Origin: Methylobacterium sp. WL1
Lineage (GTDB): Bacteria; Pseudomonadota; Alphaproteobacteria; Rhizobiales; Beijerinckiaceae
Length of the DNA: 64,000 nt
Direction: 5' to 3'
Assembly (NCBI RefSeq): GCF_008000895.1
Contig: NZ_CP042823.1
Span: forward strand, 1,240,001-1,304,000
Each line of letters opens with the position of its first letter. Position 1 is the first letter of the stretch. Shown here one piece after another: positions 35,386 to 43,374 of this stretch. A model generated the notes under the pieces. It had not been told where the DNA came from. It ran no database searches and saw only the letters and a list, made by a program, of their open reading frames with translations. The position numbers and the translations under genes were made by a program.

Positions 35386-35943
35386 TCAGCGCAGCCCGTG
35401 CCGGGCGATCTCCTCCGGCACCAGCTCGGCCGCGTCCTGGCGCGCCAGGATGGCGTCGAGGCCGACCGGGGTGTCGTCCCAGGCATCGACGCCGACATCG
35501 CAGGAGCGGCTGGTATCGGGCAGCCAGCCGTGGCTGTGCCCGTAGAGGTGGCGGGTCTCCCGCCACAGGCCCGGCCAGGCCCGGTGCGCGTAGTGCGACA
35601 GGAACAGGCGGTGCTGCCGGCCCTGGGAATCCAGGGCCGAGATCCGGGCGCTGTCCACGGGCGGGTCCGCCCAGGGCAGATCGAGCACGCGGTTAGAATC
35701 GTGGTTGCCCCGGATCAGCCGCTTGGTGCCGTTGAGCTGGGCGAACATCGCCGCGCAATGCTCCCGGCTCGCCCCCGCGGCGAAATCGCCGAGATGCCAG
35801 ACCGCGTCGTCGGGGCCGACCACGGCGTTCCAGGCCGCGACCAGGGCCGCGTCATGCGCCGCGACGCTGTCGTACCGCGCCCGGCGGTGGCGGAGGATGT
35901 GCGGATCGCCGAAATGCGTGTCCGCGGTGAAGAAGAGCGCCAT
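35386..35943 (-). CDS. Calcineurin-like metallophosphoesterase
   Basis: A 185-residue phosphoesterase. Metal-binding motifs are FFTADTHFGDPHIL (D-x-H), DAVWHLGDFAAG (GD), RLIRGNHDSNRVL (GNHD), FLSHYAHRAWPG (H) and RHLYGHSHGWLPD (GHSH). The short, compact architecture resembles the phage-type or 'metallophosphoesterase family' proteins with D-T-H-F start, possibly a 2',3'-cyclic phosphodiesterase. ATG 35943 places MALFFTADTHFGD at the N terminus as in homologues. No neighbour suggests a substrate. Confidence 0.85.
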   Translation of the reverse strand: MALFFTADTHFGDPHILRHRRARYDSVAAHDAALVAAWNAVVGPDDAVWHLGDFAAGASREHCAAMFAQLNGTKRLIRGNHDSNRVLDLPWADPPVDSARISALDSQGRQHRLFLSHYAHRAWPGLWRETRHLYGHSHGWLPDTSRSCDVGVDAWDDTPVGLDAILARQDAAELVPEEIARHGLR

Positions 35944-36222
35944 ACCGTGAGCTGTCACCGCATCCGAGGGCGCCGTCCATCATGCCCGCCTTCGCGTCCG
36001 ACGCCGCTCCGAAGTGGATCGGGGCGGGCGCCCAGCAAGGCGCGCGCGGCATCGTGCCCGCCGCCGGGGGGGATCGCACCGATCGCCGCATCGGCGGCCG
36101 GTCCCTCGGCGCCGCTCCAGATCGCGTTGCAATCGGGACCGGCTCTCAATCCTTGTCTCAACGCGCTCGCTTGCGCCGAACCGGTCTCCACTTCGGCGGC
36201 GCGCGCTCTAATCTTCGCCGCG

Positions 36223-36897
36223 ATGCTCGACCCCACCGCCTACGCGCACCTGCTGGACGCCGCCCGGGCGCATCCACGCCTGGAGGCCGCCATCCGGCAG
36301 GCCGGCCCGCTCCGGATCGACCCGCCGCCGCACGCCTGCGTGGCCGACCGTCTGTTCGTCGAGGTCGTGAACCAGCAGCTCTCGACCCGGGCCGCGGCGG
36401 CGATCTGGTCGCGGGTCGAGGCCGCCGCGACGGCGGCGGGGTCGAGCCCGCGCGGGCTGTTCGAGGCCGGAGACCCGGCGCTGCTGCGGGGCTGCGGGAT
36501 CTCGGGCAACAAGGTCCGCGCCCTTCAGGCGATCGTCGCCGCCGAGGCGGCGGGCCTGCTCGGCCCCGAACTCGCCGGACTGCAGCACACCGAGCGCGCC
36601 GCGATCCTGTGCGGCATCCGGGGCGTCGGCCCCTGGACCGCCGACATGGTCGGGATCTTCCACTTCCACGACCCGGACATCTGGCCCGAGGGCGACGTGG
36701 CGGCGGTGGGCTGCCTGCGCCGGCTCACCGACAGCACCGACACGCGCGCCGTTGCGGCCGCTTTCGCGCCGTACCGCTCGATCCTGGCCCGCACCCTGTG
36801 GCGGATCAAGGACACCACCCCGGTGGAGCCCGCAAGTCCGACTGCAAGTCTGCCCGCGCCCGCCCCGGCGCCCCGCGCTTCGACGAAATCCGGGTGA
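36223..36897 (+). CDS. DNA-3-methyladenine glycosylase II-like (AlkA family)
   Basis: A 224-residue HhH-GPD base-excision glycosylase. Visible are FVEVVNQQLSTRAAAAIWSRV, GISGNKVRALQAIVAAE, the helix-hairpin-helix CGIRGVGPWTADMVGIFHFHD and a catalytic Asp in WPEGDVAAVG. It removes alkylated purines from DNA. There is no extra N-terminal AlkA domain, so it belongs to the short DNA glycosylase branch. A Pro/Ala/Ser-rich tail follows the domain. ATG 36223 begins MLDPTAYAHLLDAARAHP; the longer open frame upstream has no support. Confidence 0.85.
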   Translation: MLDPTAYAHLLDAARAHPRLEAAIRQAGPLRIDPPPHACVADRLFVEVVNQQLSTRAAAAIWSRVEAAATAAGSSPRGLFEAGDPALLRGCGISGNKVRALQAIVAAEAAGLLGPELAGLQHTERAAILCGIRGVGPWTADMVGIFHFHDPDIWPEGDVAAVGCLRRLTDSTDTRAVAAAFAPYRSILARTLWRIKDTTPVEPASPTASLPAPAPAPRASTKSG

Positions 36898-36936
36898 CGG
36901 GCGCCCCCCGATCGGCTATCCGTTCGAGTGGGCGCA

Positions 36937-37012
36937 GGGCCTGTAGCTCAATGGTTAGAGCCGACCGCTCATAACGGTCTGGTTGCAGGTTCGAGTCCTG
37001 CCGGGCCCACCA
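36937..37012 (+). tRNA. tRNA with CAU anticodon, probably tRNA-Ile2
   Basis: A complete 76-nt cloverleaf: acceptor GGGCCTG pairs CGGGCCC, D arm GCTC/GAGC, anticodon stem GACCG/CGGTC with loop CTCATAA (anticodon CAT at 36970-36972), T arm GCAGG-TTCGAGT-CCTGC, discriminator A and encoded CCA. The short D loop (AATGGTTA) and variable loop (TGGTT) are more like the E. coli lysidine-modified tRNA-Ile2 than elongator tRNA-Met, so it probably reads AUA after TilS modification. Met remains possible. Confidence 0.93.
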
Positions 37013-37259
37013 TCCGTCCCGCGGAACCTTGCGGCCCGACAGCCTTTTCGGCCCCCTCGCGCAACCAGCTGTGTCAGCCTCGCCCGGCATCGGCACGGTT
37101 TCCAAGGCACGGGCCGGACCATCTGCGACCCTGAGACAACATCCGCCCGCGGGGCGATCGGAGTGCTCCGGCGTTGGATCAGGGCCTGCACCGAAACCCG
37201 ATCGCTGCCGGCCCACCTCTCTCGCTGCGGGCACGGGGTGAGGTGTCGCCCGGCAAACC

Positions 37260-37709
37260 ATGAGCGCTGATCCGATGAGCTCCGACCTGACCGTCTACTA
37301 CGATGGCGGCTGCCCGCTCTGCCGGGCCGAGATCGGCCATTACCGCGACTGCCGCGGGGCCGAGCGGATCGCCTTCGTCGATGTCGGGCGCGATGCGCCG
37401 GCGGCCGGCCTGGGGCCGGATCTCGACCAGGGCGACGCCCTGCGGCGCTTCCACGTGCGCGGCGCGGACGGCCGGCTCGTGTCGGGGGCGGCGGCGTTCG
37501 CGCGGCTGTGGCGCGTCCTGCCGAACTGGCGCTGGCTCGGCCGCCTCGTCGAGCTGCGCGTCTTCGGGCTGCGGCCCATCCTGCCCGTCGCGGAGGCGGC
37601 CTACCGGTTGTCCCTGCCCCTGCGGCCGCGGCTGGCGCGGCTGATCACCCGCCGAGGACGCTCAGACTGCGCGCGCGACCCGCGCGAACCGGCATCGGAT
37701 CGCCGGTGA
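37260..37709 (+). CDS. DUF393 thiol-disulfide oxidoreductase-like (DCC family) protein
   Basis: A 149-residue protein with the DCC signature VYYDGGCPLCRAEIGHYR (Cys-x2-Cys in a thioredoxin-like position), then RIAFVDVGRDAP, RRFHVRGADGRLVSGAAAFARLWRVLP and LPVAEAAYRL. Members are predicted thiol-disulfide oxidoreductases. An alternative start at ATG 37275 (MSSDLTVYY) is equally reasonable. The next ORF starts at GTG 37706 overlapping the stop, so this gene may be cotranscribed with the metal-resistance genes. Confidence 0.82.
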   Translation: MSADPMSSDLTVYYDGGCPLCRAEIGHYRDCRGAERIAFVDVGRDAPAAGLGPDLDQGDALRRFHVRGADGRLVSGAAAFARLWRVLPNWRWLGRLVELRVFGLRPILPVAEAAYRLSLPLRPRLARLITRRGRSDCARDPREPASDRR

Positions 37710-38245
37710 ACGATGAGGCGCTTCCGCCTCGCCCAGAAAGCTGGCATCCTGACACCGTGATCCCCTGGCTGGCCCTTCGGCGGCTGCTTCCGCTCCTGGC
37801 GGTTCTCAGCCTCGCCCTGCTTCCGGTCGCCGCCCCTGCGGCGGTCGCCGGCATGCATGCGCCGACGATGGCCCGAGCGGAGCGGGCCGCGCCGCATGAG
37901 CACGGCCACGCGATGGCGCAGAAGGACTTGGCGCAGAAGGACTTGGCGCAAAAGGACTTGGCGCAAAAGGACAACATGGCGGGCGCCGCCATGGACGCCA
38001 TGCCCTGCTGCCCGCCCGAGGCCGCGACGCCGCCGGACCAGCAGCCCGGGGACGGGGACGGGTCCACGGGCTGTCTCAAGGGCTGCCCGCTGATGGCCCT
38101 GTGCCTCGCCGGCCTCGCCTCCTTGCCGCCGTCCGGGGTCGGCCTGCCGGTGCCGTTCGCCACCGGAGCGCCTCTGTTCGCCCGGAAGGCGGCACGGTTC
38201 GCCAGCGTGACCGGAACGCCGCCGCCCGAGCCGCCCCGAGCCTGA
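37706..38245 (+). CDS. Exported Met/His/Cys-rich protein at the head of a metal-efflux operon
   Basis: A 179-residue product from GTG 37706; GTG 37757 would begin directly at the signal peptide MIPWLALRRLLPLLAVLSLA. The mature part has HEHGHAMAQKDL, then four tandem AQKD pentapeptides, MAGAAMDAMPCCPPEA and GCLKGCPLMALC. Met, His and Cys clusters suggest soft-metal binding in the periplasm, in keeping with the FixH/YtkA-like protein and Cus-type pump encoded next. I know no named family. Repeat number may vary between strains. Confidence 0.65.
   Translation: MNDEALPPRPESWHPDTVIPWLALRRLLPLLAVLSLALLPVAAPAAVAGMHAPTMARAERAAPHEHGHAMAQKDLAQKDLAQKDLAQKDNMAGAAMDAMPCCPPEAATPPDQQPGDGDGSTGCLKGCPLMALCLAGLASLPPSGVGLPVPFATGAPLFARKAARFASVTGTPPPEPPRA
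37916..37975 (+). repeat. Four 15-bp tandem repeats within a coding region
   Basis: Four consecutive units (first GCGCAGAAGGACTTG; a G-to-A change in the third and fourth; the fourth ends GACAAC) encode AQKDL three times and AQKDN once. Confidence 0.92.
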
Positions 38246-38322
38246 ACCCGATGCCGCGGGCCATGACGCCCGCGTGAGGCTGCACGCTCGTGCGGCCGGC
38301 CATCGTGTTCAGGAGATTCTGT

Positions 38323-38742
38323 GTGACCTTCCAATCCGTTGCCCAATCCGTTGCCCTATCCTTGGCGCGCGCCTGCACGGCCGCGCTCGTCGGCACTGCC
38401 CTGTGCGCCCCGGCCCGCGCCGCGCCGGCGGATTACCGGTTCGAACTCGTCACCCGGGAGGCCAAGGTCGGCGAGGCGGTCCTGACGGTCCGCCTGGTCG
38501 ACACGCGCAGCGGCCAGCCGGTCACCGACGCGGTGATCTTCGCCAAGCGCATCGACATGGCCCCGGACAGCATGGACGAGATGACCTCGACCCTCGCGCA
38601 GCTCCCGTCCACGGAGCCGGGCCTCTACCGGTTCAGGACCAAGCTCACCATGGCGGGGGGCTGGCGGCTGTCGCTGGGCGCGAAGGTCCAGGGCGAGGCC
38701 GGCACCGTCAGCGACAAGCTCGTCTTCCAGGCCGTGCCGTGA
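38323..38742 (+). CDS. FixH/YtkA-like periplasmic protein
   Basis: A 139-residue protein. GTG 38323 is preceded by AGGAG at 7 bases, which decides the start. Signal peptide ends near APARAAPAD. The mature domain (YRFELVTREAKVGEAVLTVRL, DAVIFAKRIDMAPDSMDEM, GLYRFRTKLTMAGGWRLSL) is the YtkA/FixH-type beta domain. The Met residues (MAPDSMDEM) may bind copper. It commonly precedes CusB/CusA-type genes. It overlaps the next gene by four bases (GTGA). Confidence 0.82.
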   Translation: MTFQSVAQSVALSLARACTAALVGTALCAPARAAPADYRFELVTREAKVGEAVLTVRLVDTRSGQPVTDAVIFAKRIDMAPDSMDEMTSTLAQLPSTEPGLYRFRTKLTMAGGWRLSLGAKVQGEAGTVSDKLVFQAVP

Positions 38743-40168
38743 GCCGCCCGGTTTGGCTGGCCGGAACCGTCGCCGCCCTGGCGGCGGGGGGCGCCGGCTA
38801 TGGGGCGGGACGCATGGCGGCCCCGATCCGGTCCCGCTGTTCGCGCGGGCCTGGGCGGGCTTCGCCGCCGAGCCGTCCGCCGCCACCGGGCCGGTGGTCT
38901 ATTACCAGGATCCGGACGGCAAGCCGGTCTATTCCCTGTCGCCGATGATGACCGAGGACGGGCGCCTGTTCCGGGCCGTCCAGGCCAGCGAGGATCTCCG
39001 ATTCGACCGGCCCGCCACGGAGGACGTTCCGGGTCGGGCCGGGCCGGGGGAGGGCGACGGGCCAAAAAAAGATCCCGGCCGGACGGTGCGCTACTACCGC
39101 AACCCGATGGGCCTGCCCGACACCTCGCCGATACCCAAGAAGGATTCGATGGGGATGGACTACATCCCGGTCTACGCCGGCGGCGACCCGGACCCGGACC
39201 CGGACACCGTCACGGTCTCGCCGGGCCGGATCCAGCGCACCGGCGTGCGCAGCGCCGTGGTCGAGCGCCGGGTCGTGTCCCGGCCGGTGCGGGTGCCGGG
39301 CACGGTGGCGCTCGACGAGCGCCGGGTCACCGTGGTGGCGACCCGCGCGGACGCCTATGTCGACCATGTCGAGGACGTCACCACCGGCGACCGGGTCCGG
39401 AAGGGGCAGAATCTGGTCTCGGTCTACGCGCCGGAGATCAACGCCGCCGCCGCGCAGCTCATCGCCAATCCGGGCTTCGACGGCGCCCGGCGCCGCATCC
39501 GCAACCTGAACGTCTCCGAGGCCGTGATCGCCGAGATGGAGCGCACCCGGACGGTGCCGCGGGCGATCACCTGGGCCTCGCCCCGGGACGGGCTGGTCCT
39601 GGAGCGCCGGGCCGTGGAGGGCATGAAGGCCGCGGCCGGCGACACCCTGTTCCGGATCGCCGACCTGTCGCAGGTCTGGGTGCTGGCCGACGTGCCGGAG
39701 CGCGATCTCGCCGGCATCCGCGTGGGCCAGGCCGCGACCGTGCGGGTGCCCGGCCGGACTGCCACCGGCCAGGTCGGGATGATCTACCCGCAGGTGAACC
39801 GCGAGACCCGCGCGACCCGCATCCGCATCGCGCTGCCGAACCCGGACGGGCTGCTCCTGCCCGACATGTACGCCGATGTGGAGATCGCCACGGGCTCCAC
39901 CGAGCCGGTGGTGGCGGTGCCCGAGGGGGCCGTGATCGAGACCGGCGCGCGCCAGGCGGTGCTGATCGAGGCCGGGGAGGGGCGGTTCGCGCCCCGCGCG
40001 GTCGAGATCGGGCGGCGCGGCGAGGGCTACGTCGAGATCCGCGCGGGCCTCCGGGCCGGCGAGCGGGTCGTCACCGCGGCGAATTTTCTGATCGACGCCG
40101 AGAGCAACCTGAAGGCGGCGCTGGCAAGCCTCGCCGCCCCGCCGGCCGACGGGGAGGCCGGGCGATGA
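38739..40168 (+). CDS. Cu(I)/Ag(I)-type RND efflux periplasmic adaptor (CusB-like; frameshifted in this sequence)
   Basis: The N terminus from GTG 38739 gives a membrane/signal helix (RPVWLAGTVAALAAGG). At 38821-38824 (CCCC) adding one base restores the frame to DPVPLFARAWAGFAAEP. Then come two metal-domain-like stretches (VVYYQDPDGKPVYSLSPMM; YRNPMGLPDTSPIPKKDSMGMDYIPVY, the heavy-metal-binding motif). The adaptor core follows: GDRVRKGQNLVSVYAPEI, ITWASPRDGLVLERRAVEGM, VWVLADVPERDL, FLIDAESNLKAAL. It links the inner-membrane pump to an outer-membrane channel. It overlaps cusA by ATGA. Confidence 0.85.
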
Positions 40169-43100
40169 TCGCCCGGCTGATCGCCTGGTCGGCGCGCAAC
40201 CTCGTGCTCGTGCTGATCGGCACCGTCTTCGCGGTAGCGGCGGGAGTCCAGGCCCTGCGCACCCTGCCGCTGGACGCGATCCCGGATCTCTCGGACGTGC
40301 AGACCATCGTCTACACCGAGTATCCGGGCCAGGCGCCGCAGGTGGTCGAGGACCAGGTCACCTACCCGCTGACCACCGCGATGCTGACCGTGCCGCGCGC
40401 CAAGGTCGTGCGCGGGGTCTCGATGTTCGGGGTCTCGTTCGTCACCGTCATCTCCGCAGACGGCACCGACCCGTATTGGGCGCGCTCGCGGGTGCTCGAG
40501 ATCCTCAACGGCGCCGGCGGCCGCCTGCCCGCCGGGGTGATCCCGACGCTCGGGCCCGACGCCACCGGGATCGGCTGGGTCTACCAATACGTGATCCTGG
40601 CCCGGCAGCGGACGCTCGCCGAGCTGCGCTCCCTACAGGATTGGGTGGTCCGGTTCGCGGCCTCGCGCGGGGAGGGGGTGGCGGAGGTCGCCCCGGTGGG
40701 CGGCTTCGTCAAGCAGTACACCGTGGTGGTCGACCCGAACCGCCTGCGGGCGCAGGGCATCAGCCTGAACCGCCTGCGCGAGGCCATCCGGGCGAGCAAC
40801 GCCGATGTCGGCGGCCGCACGGTCGAGCTGTCCGAGTTCGAGGTGGTGGTGCGCGGCCGGGGCTACCTCAAGGGCACCGCAGACATCGGCGCCGTCGTGC
40901 TCAAGACCGACAACGGCACGCCGGTGCGGGTGCGCGACGTCGCCCGGGTCGAGATCGGGCCCGACGAGCGGCGCGGGATCGCCGAACTCGACGGGGCCGG
41001 CGAGGTCGCGGGCGGCATCGTGGTGCAGCGCTTCGCCGCCAACGCCCGCGCCGTCATCGCGAGCGTCAAGGATCGCCTCGACGAGATCGCCAGGAGCCTG
41101 CCGTCGGGCACCGAGATCGTGCCGGTCTACGACCGGTCGCAACTCATCGACGCCGCGATCGCGACGCTGACCCACACCCTGGTCGAGGAATGCGCGATCG
41201 TCGCGCTGGTCTGCGTCGTGTTCCTGCTGCACCTGCGCAGCGCGCTGGTGGCGATCCTGATGCTGCCGGTGGGGATCCTGATGGCGTTCGCGGCGATGCG
41301 GGCGCTCGGGCTCGGCGCCGACATCATGAGCCTGGGCGGCATCGCCATCGCGGTCGGGGCGATGATCGACGCCGCCATCGTGATGATCGAGAACGCCCAC
41401 AAGCACCTGGAGCGCGCGCCGCCGGGCCGGCCGCGCGCCGAGATCCTGGTCGGGGCCGCCGCCGAGGTCGGGCCGTCGCTGTTCCTGTCGCTCCTGGTGA
41501 TCACCGTCTCGTTCCTGCCGATCTTCAGCCTGGAGAGCCAGGAGGGCCGGCTGTTCGGGCCGCTCGCCGTCACCAAGACCTTCGCGATGGCGGCGGCGGC
41601 GCTGCTGTCGGTGACCCTGGTGCCGGCGCTGATGATCCTGTTCGTGCGCGGCCGGATCGTCCCGGAGCACCGCAACCCGGTGAATCGGCTGCTGATCGGG
41701 GTTTACCGGCCGCTGATCGCCGCGGTGCTGCGGGCGCGGATCCTGACGCTCGTCCTGGCGCTCGGGATGCTGGCCGCCACGATCTGGCCGGCGCGCCAGC
41801 TCGGCTCGGAATTCATGCCCGAGCTCAACGAGGGCACGCTGCTCTACATGCCCACGACCCTGCCGGGCCTCTCCATCACCAAGGCGGCCGAGCTGCTGGC
41901 GACCCAGGACCGGATCATCAAGACGTTCCCGGAGGTCGCCTCGGTCTACGGCAAGGCGGGACGCGCCGGCACCGCGACCGACCCGGCGCCGCTGGAGATG
42001 TTCGAGACGATCATCCGGCTCAAGGCCCCGGAGGCGTGGCGGCCCGGGGTGACGCTGGCGAGCCTGCGGGCCGAGATGGACAAGGCCCTGCAGTTTCCCG
42101 GCGTGTCCAACGCCTGGACCCAGCCGATCCGGGCCCGGATCGACATGCTGGCCACCGGCATCCGCACCCCCGTGGGCGTCAAGCTGTTCGGCCCGGACCT
42201 CGCCGCCCTGGAACCGGTCGCCCGGACGGTCGAGGCGGCAATCCGCACGGTCCCGGGCACCGCGAGCGCCTATGCCGAGCGGGTGGTGGGCGGCACCTTC
42301 CTCGACATCACCCCCGATCGGGAGGCGCTCGGCCGCTACGGGCTTACCGTCGGCGACGTCCAGGACGTCGTTGCCACCGCGCTCGGCGCCGCGACCGTCA
42401 CCACAACCGTTGAGGGGCGCGAGCGCTACGGCGTCAGCGTGCGCTACCCGCGGGCCCTGCGGTCCGACCCGCAGGCGATCGCCGATGACGTCCAGGTGGC
42501 GCTCCCGGGCGGGGGGACCGTGCCGCTGGGGGCGGTCGCGACGATCCAGCTCGTACGCGGGCCGACGTCGATCCGGAGCGAGAACGGGCGGCCCGCGCTC
42601 TACCTCTACGTCGACGTCGCCGGGCGCGACCTCGGCGGCTACGTCGCGGAGGCGCGGGACGTGGTGGCGCGCGCGGTACCGCTGCCCGAGGGCGTGACGC
42701 TCCAGTGGAGCGGCCAGTTCGAGGCCCTGGAGCGGGCCGAGGCCCGGCTGCGGATCGTCGTCCCGGCGACCCTGCTGGTGATCGTGCTGCTGCTCTACCT
42801 CGTGTTCCGCCGGGTGACCGAGACGCTGATCGTGCTGCTGTCGCTGCCCTTCGCGCTGGTCGGCGGCGTCTGGCTGATGTGGGCGATGGGGTTCCACCTG
42901 TCGGTCGCCGTGGCGGTGGGCTTCATCGCGCTGGCCGGCGTCGCCGCCGAGACCGGGATCCTGATGCTGGTCTATCTCGACCAGGCGCTCGCCGAGCGGC
43001 GCGGCGGAGCAGCCCGCGCCGGGCGGCCCCTCACCCGAGCGGACCTGCGCGCGGCCATCATGGTCGGGGCGGTGGAGCGGGTCCGCCCGAAGATGATGAC

Positions 43101-43374
43101 CGTCGTGGCGATCATGGCCGGCCTCCTGCCGATCCTGTGGAGCACCGGCGCGGGCTCCGAGGTGATGCAGCGGATCGCCGTGCCGATGATCGGCGGCATG
43201 GCCTCCTCGACGCTCCTGACCCTGATCGTGATCCCGGCGGTCTACGGCCTGGTCAAGGGCAGGGGCCTGCCGGCCGAGTCCGACCTACAAGCTGAGTCCG
43301 GCCTACAAGCTGAGTCCGACCTGCCGGGCTCGGCCGGGGCCGCGGCCCGCTCGGCCCTCCCGAAGCGCGCGTAG
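40165..43374 (+). CDS. cusA: Cu(I)/Ag(I)-type RND efflux pump (CusA-like)
   Basis: A 1069-residue heavy-metal RND transporter. The N terminus ARNLVLVLIGTVFAV, LPLDAIPDLSDVQTIVYTEY and proton-relay GGIAIAVGAMIDAAIVMIENAHK in TM4 are typical. The periplasmic methionines of Cu/Ag pumps are seen in EGTLLYMPTTLPGLSI and RARIDMLATGIRTPVGVK, favouring Cu/Ag over Zn/Co. The C terminus ends in a low-complexity tail containing three 18-bp repeats and overlaps the opposing czcA-like gene by 133 bp. It works with the adaptor upstream; an outer-membrane channel is not in the window. Confidence 0.92.
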   Translation: MIARLIAWSARNLVLVLIGTVFAVAAGVQALRTLPLDAIPDLSDVQTIVYTEYPGQAPQVVEDQVTYPLTTAMLTVPRAKVVRGVSMFGVSFVTVISADGTDPYWARSRVLEILNGAGGRLPAGVIPTLGPDATGIGWVYQYVILARQRTLAELRSLQDWVVRFAASRGEGVAEVAPVGGFVKQYTVVVDPNRLRAQGISLNRLREAIRASNADVGGRTVELSEFEVVVRGRGYLKGTADIGAVVLKTDNGTPVRVRDVARVEIGPDERRGIAELDGAGEVAGGIVVQRFAANARAVIASVKDRLDEIARSLPSGTEIVPVYDRSQLIDAAIATLTHTLVEECAIVALVCVVFLLHLRSALVAILMLPVGILMAFAAMRALGLGADIMSLGGIAIAVGAMIDAAIVMIENAHKHLERAPPGRPRAEILVGAAAEVGPSLFLSLLVITVSFLPIFSLESQEGRLFGPLAVTKTFAMAAAALLSVTLVPALMILFVRGRIVPEHRNPVNRLLIGVYRPLIAAVLRARILTLVLALGMLAATIWPARQLGSEFMPELNEGTLLYMPTTLPGLSITKAAELLATQDRIIKTFPEVASVYGKAGRAGTATDPAPLEMFETIIRLKAPEAWRPGVTLASLRAEMDKALQFPGVSNAWTQPIRARIDMLATGIRTPVGVKLFGPDLAALEPVARTVEAAIRTVPGTASAYAERVVGGTFLDITPDREALGRYGLTVGDVQDVVATALGAATVTTTVEGRERYGVSVRYPRALRSDPQAIADDVQVALPGGGTVPLGAVATIQLVRGPTSIRSENGRPALYLYVDVAGRDLGGYVAEARDVVARAVPLPEGVTLQWSGQFEALERAEARLRIVVPATLLVIVLLLYLVFRRVTETLIVLLSLPFALVGGVWLMWAMGFHLSVAVAVGFIALAGVAAETGILMLVYLDQALAERRGGAARAGRPLTRADLRAAIMVGAVERVRPKMMTVVAIMAGLLPILWSTGAGSEVMQRIAVPMIGGMASSTLLTLIVIPAVYGLVKGRGLPAESDLQAESGLQAESDLPGSAGAAARSALPKRA

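Noticed and set aside
36937..37012. Calling the CAU tRNA an elongator tRNA-Met
   Set aside because: The D and variable loops look more like tRNA-Ile2; kept as CAU with Ile preferred, but Met is not excluded.
40633..42897. A 754-residue minus-strand open frame opposite cusA
   Set aside because: His/Gln/Arg/Asp-rich shadow of a well-supported transporter gene.
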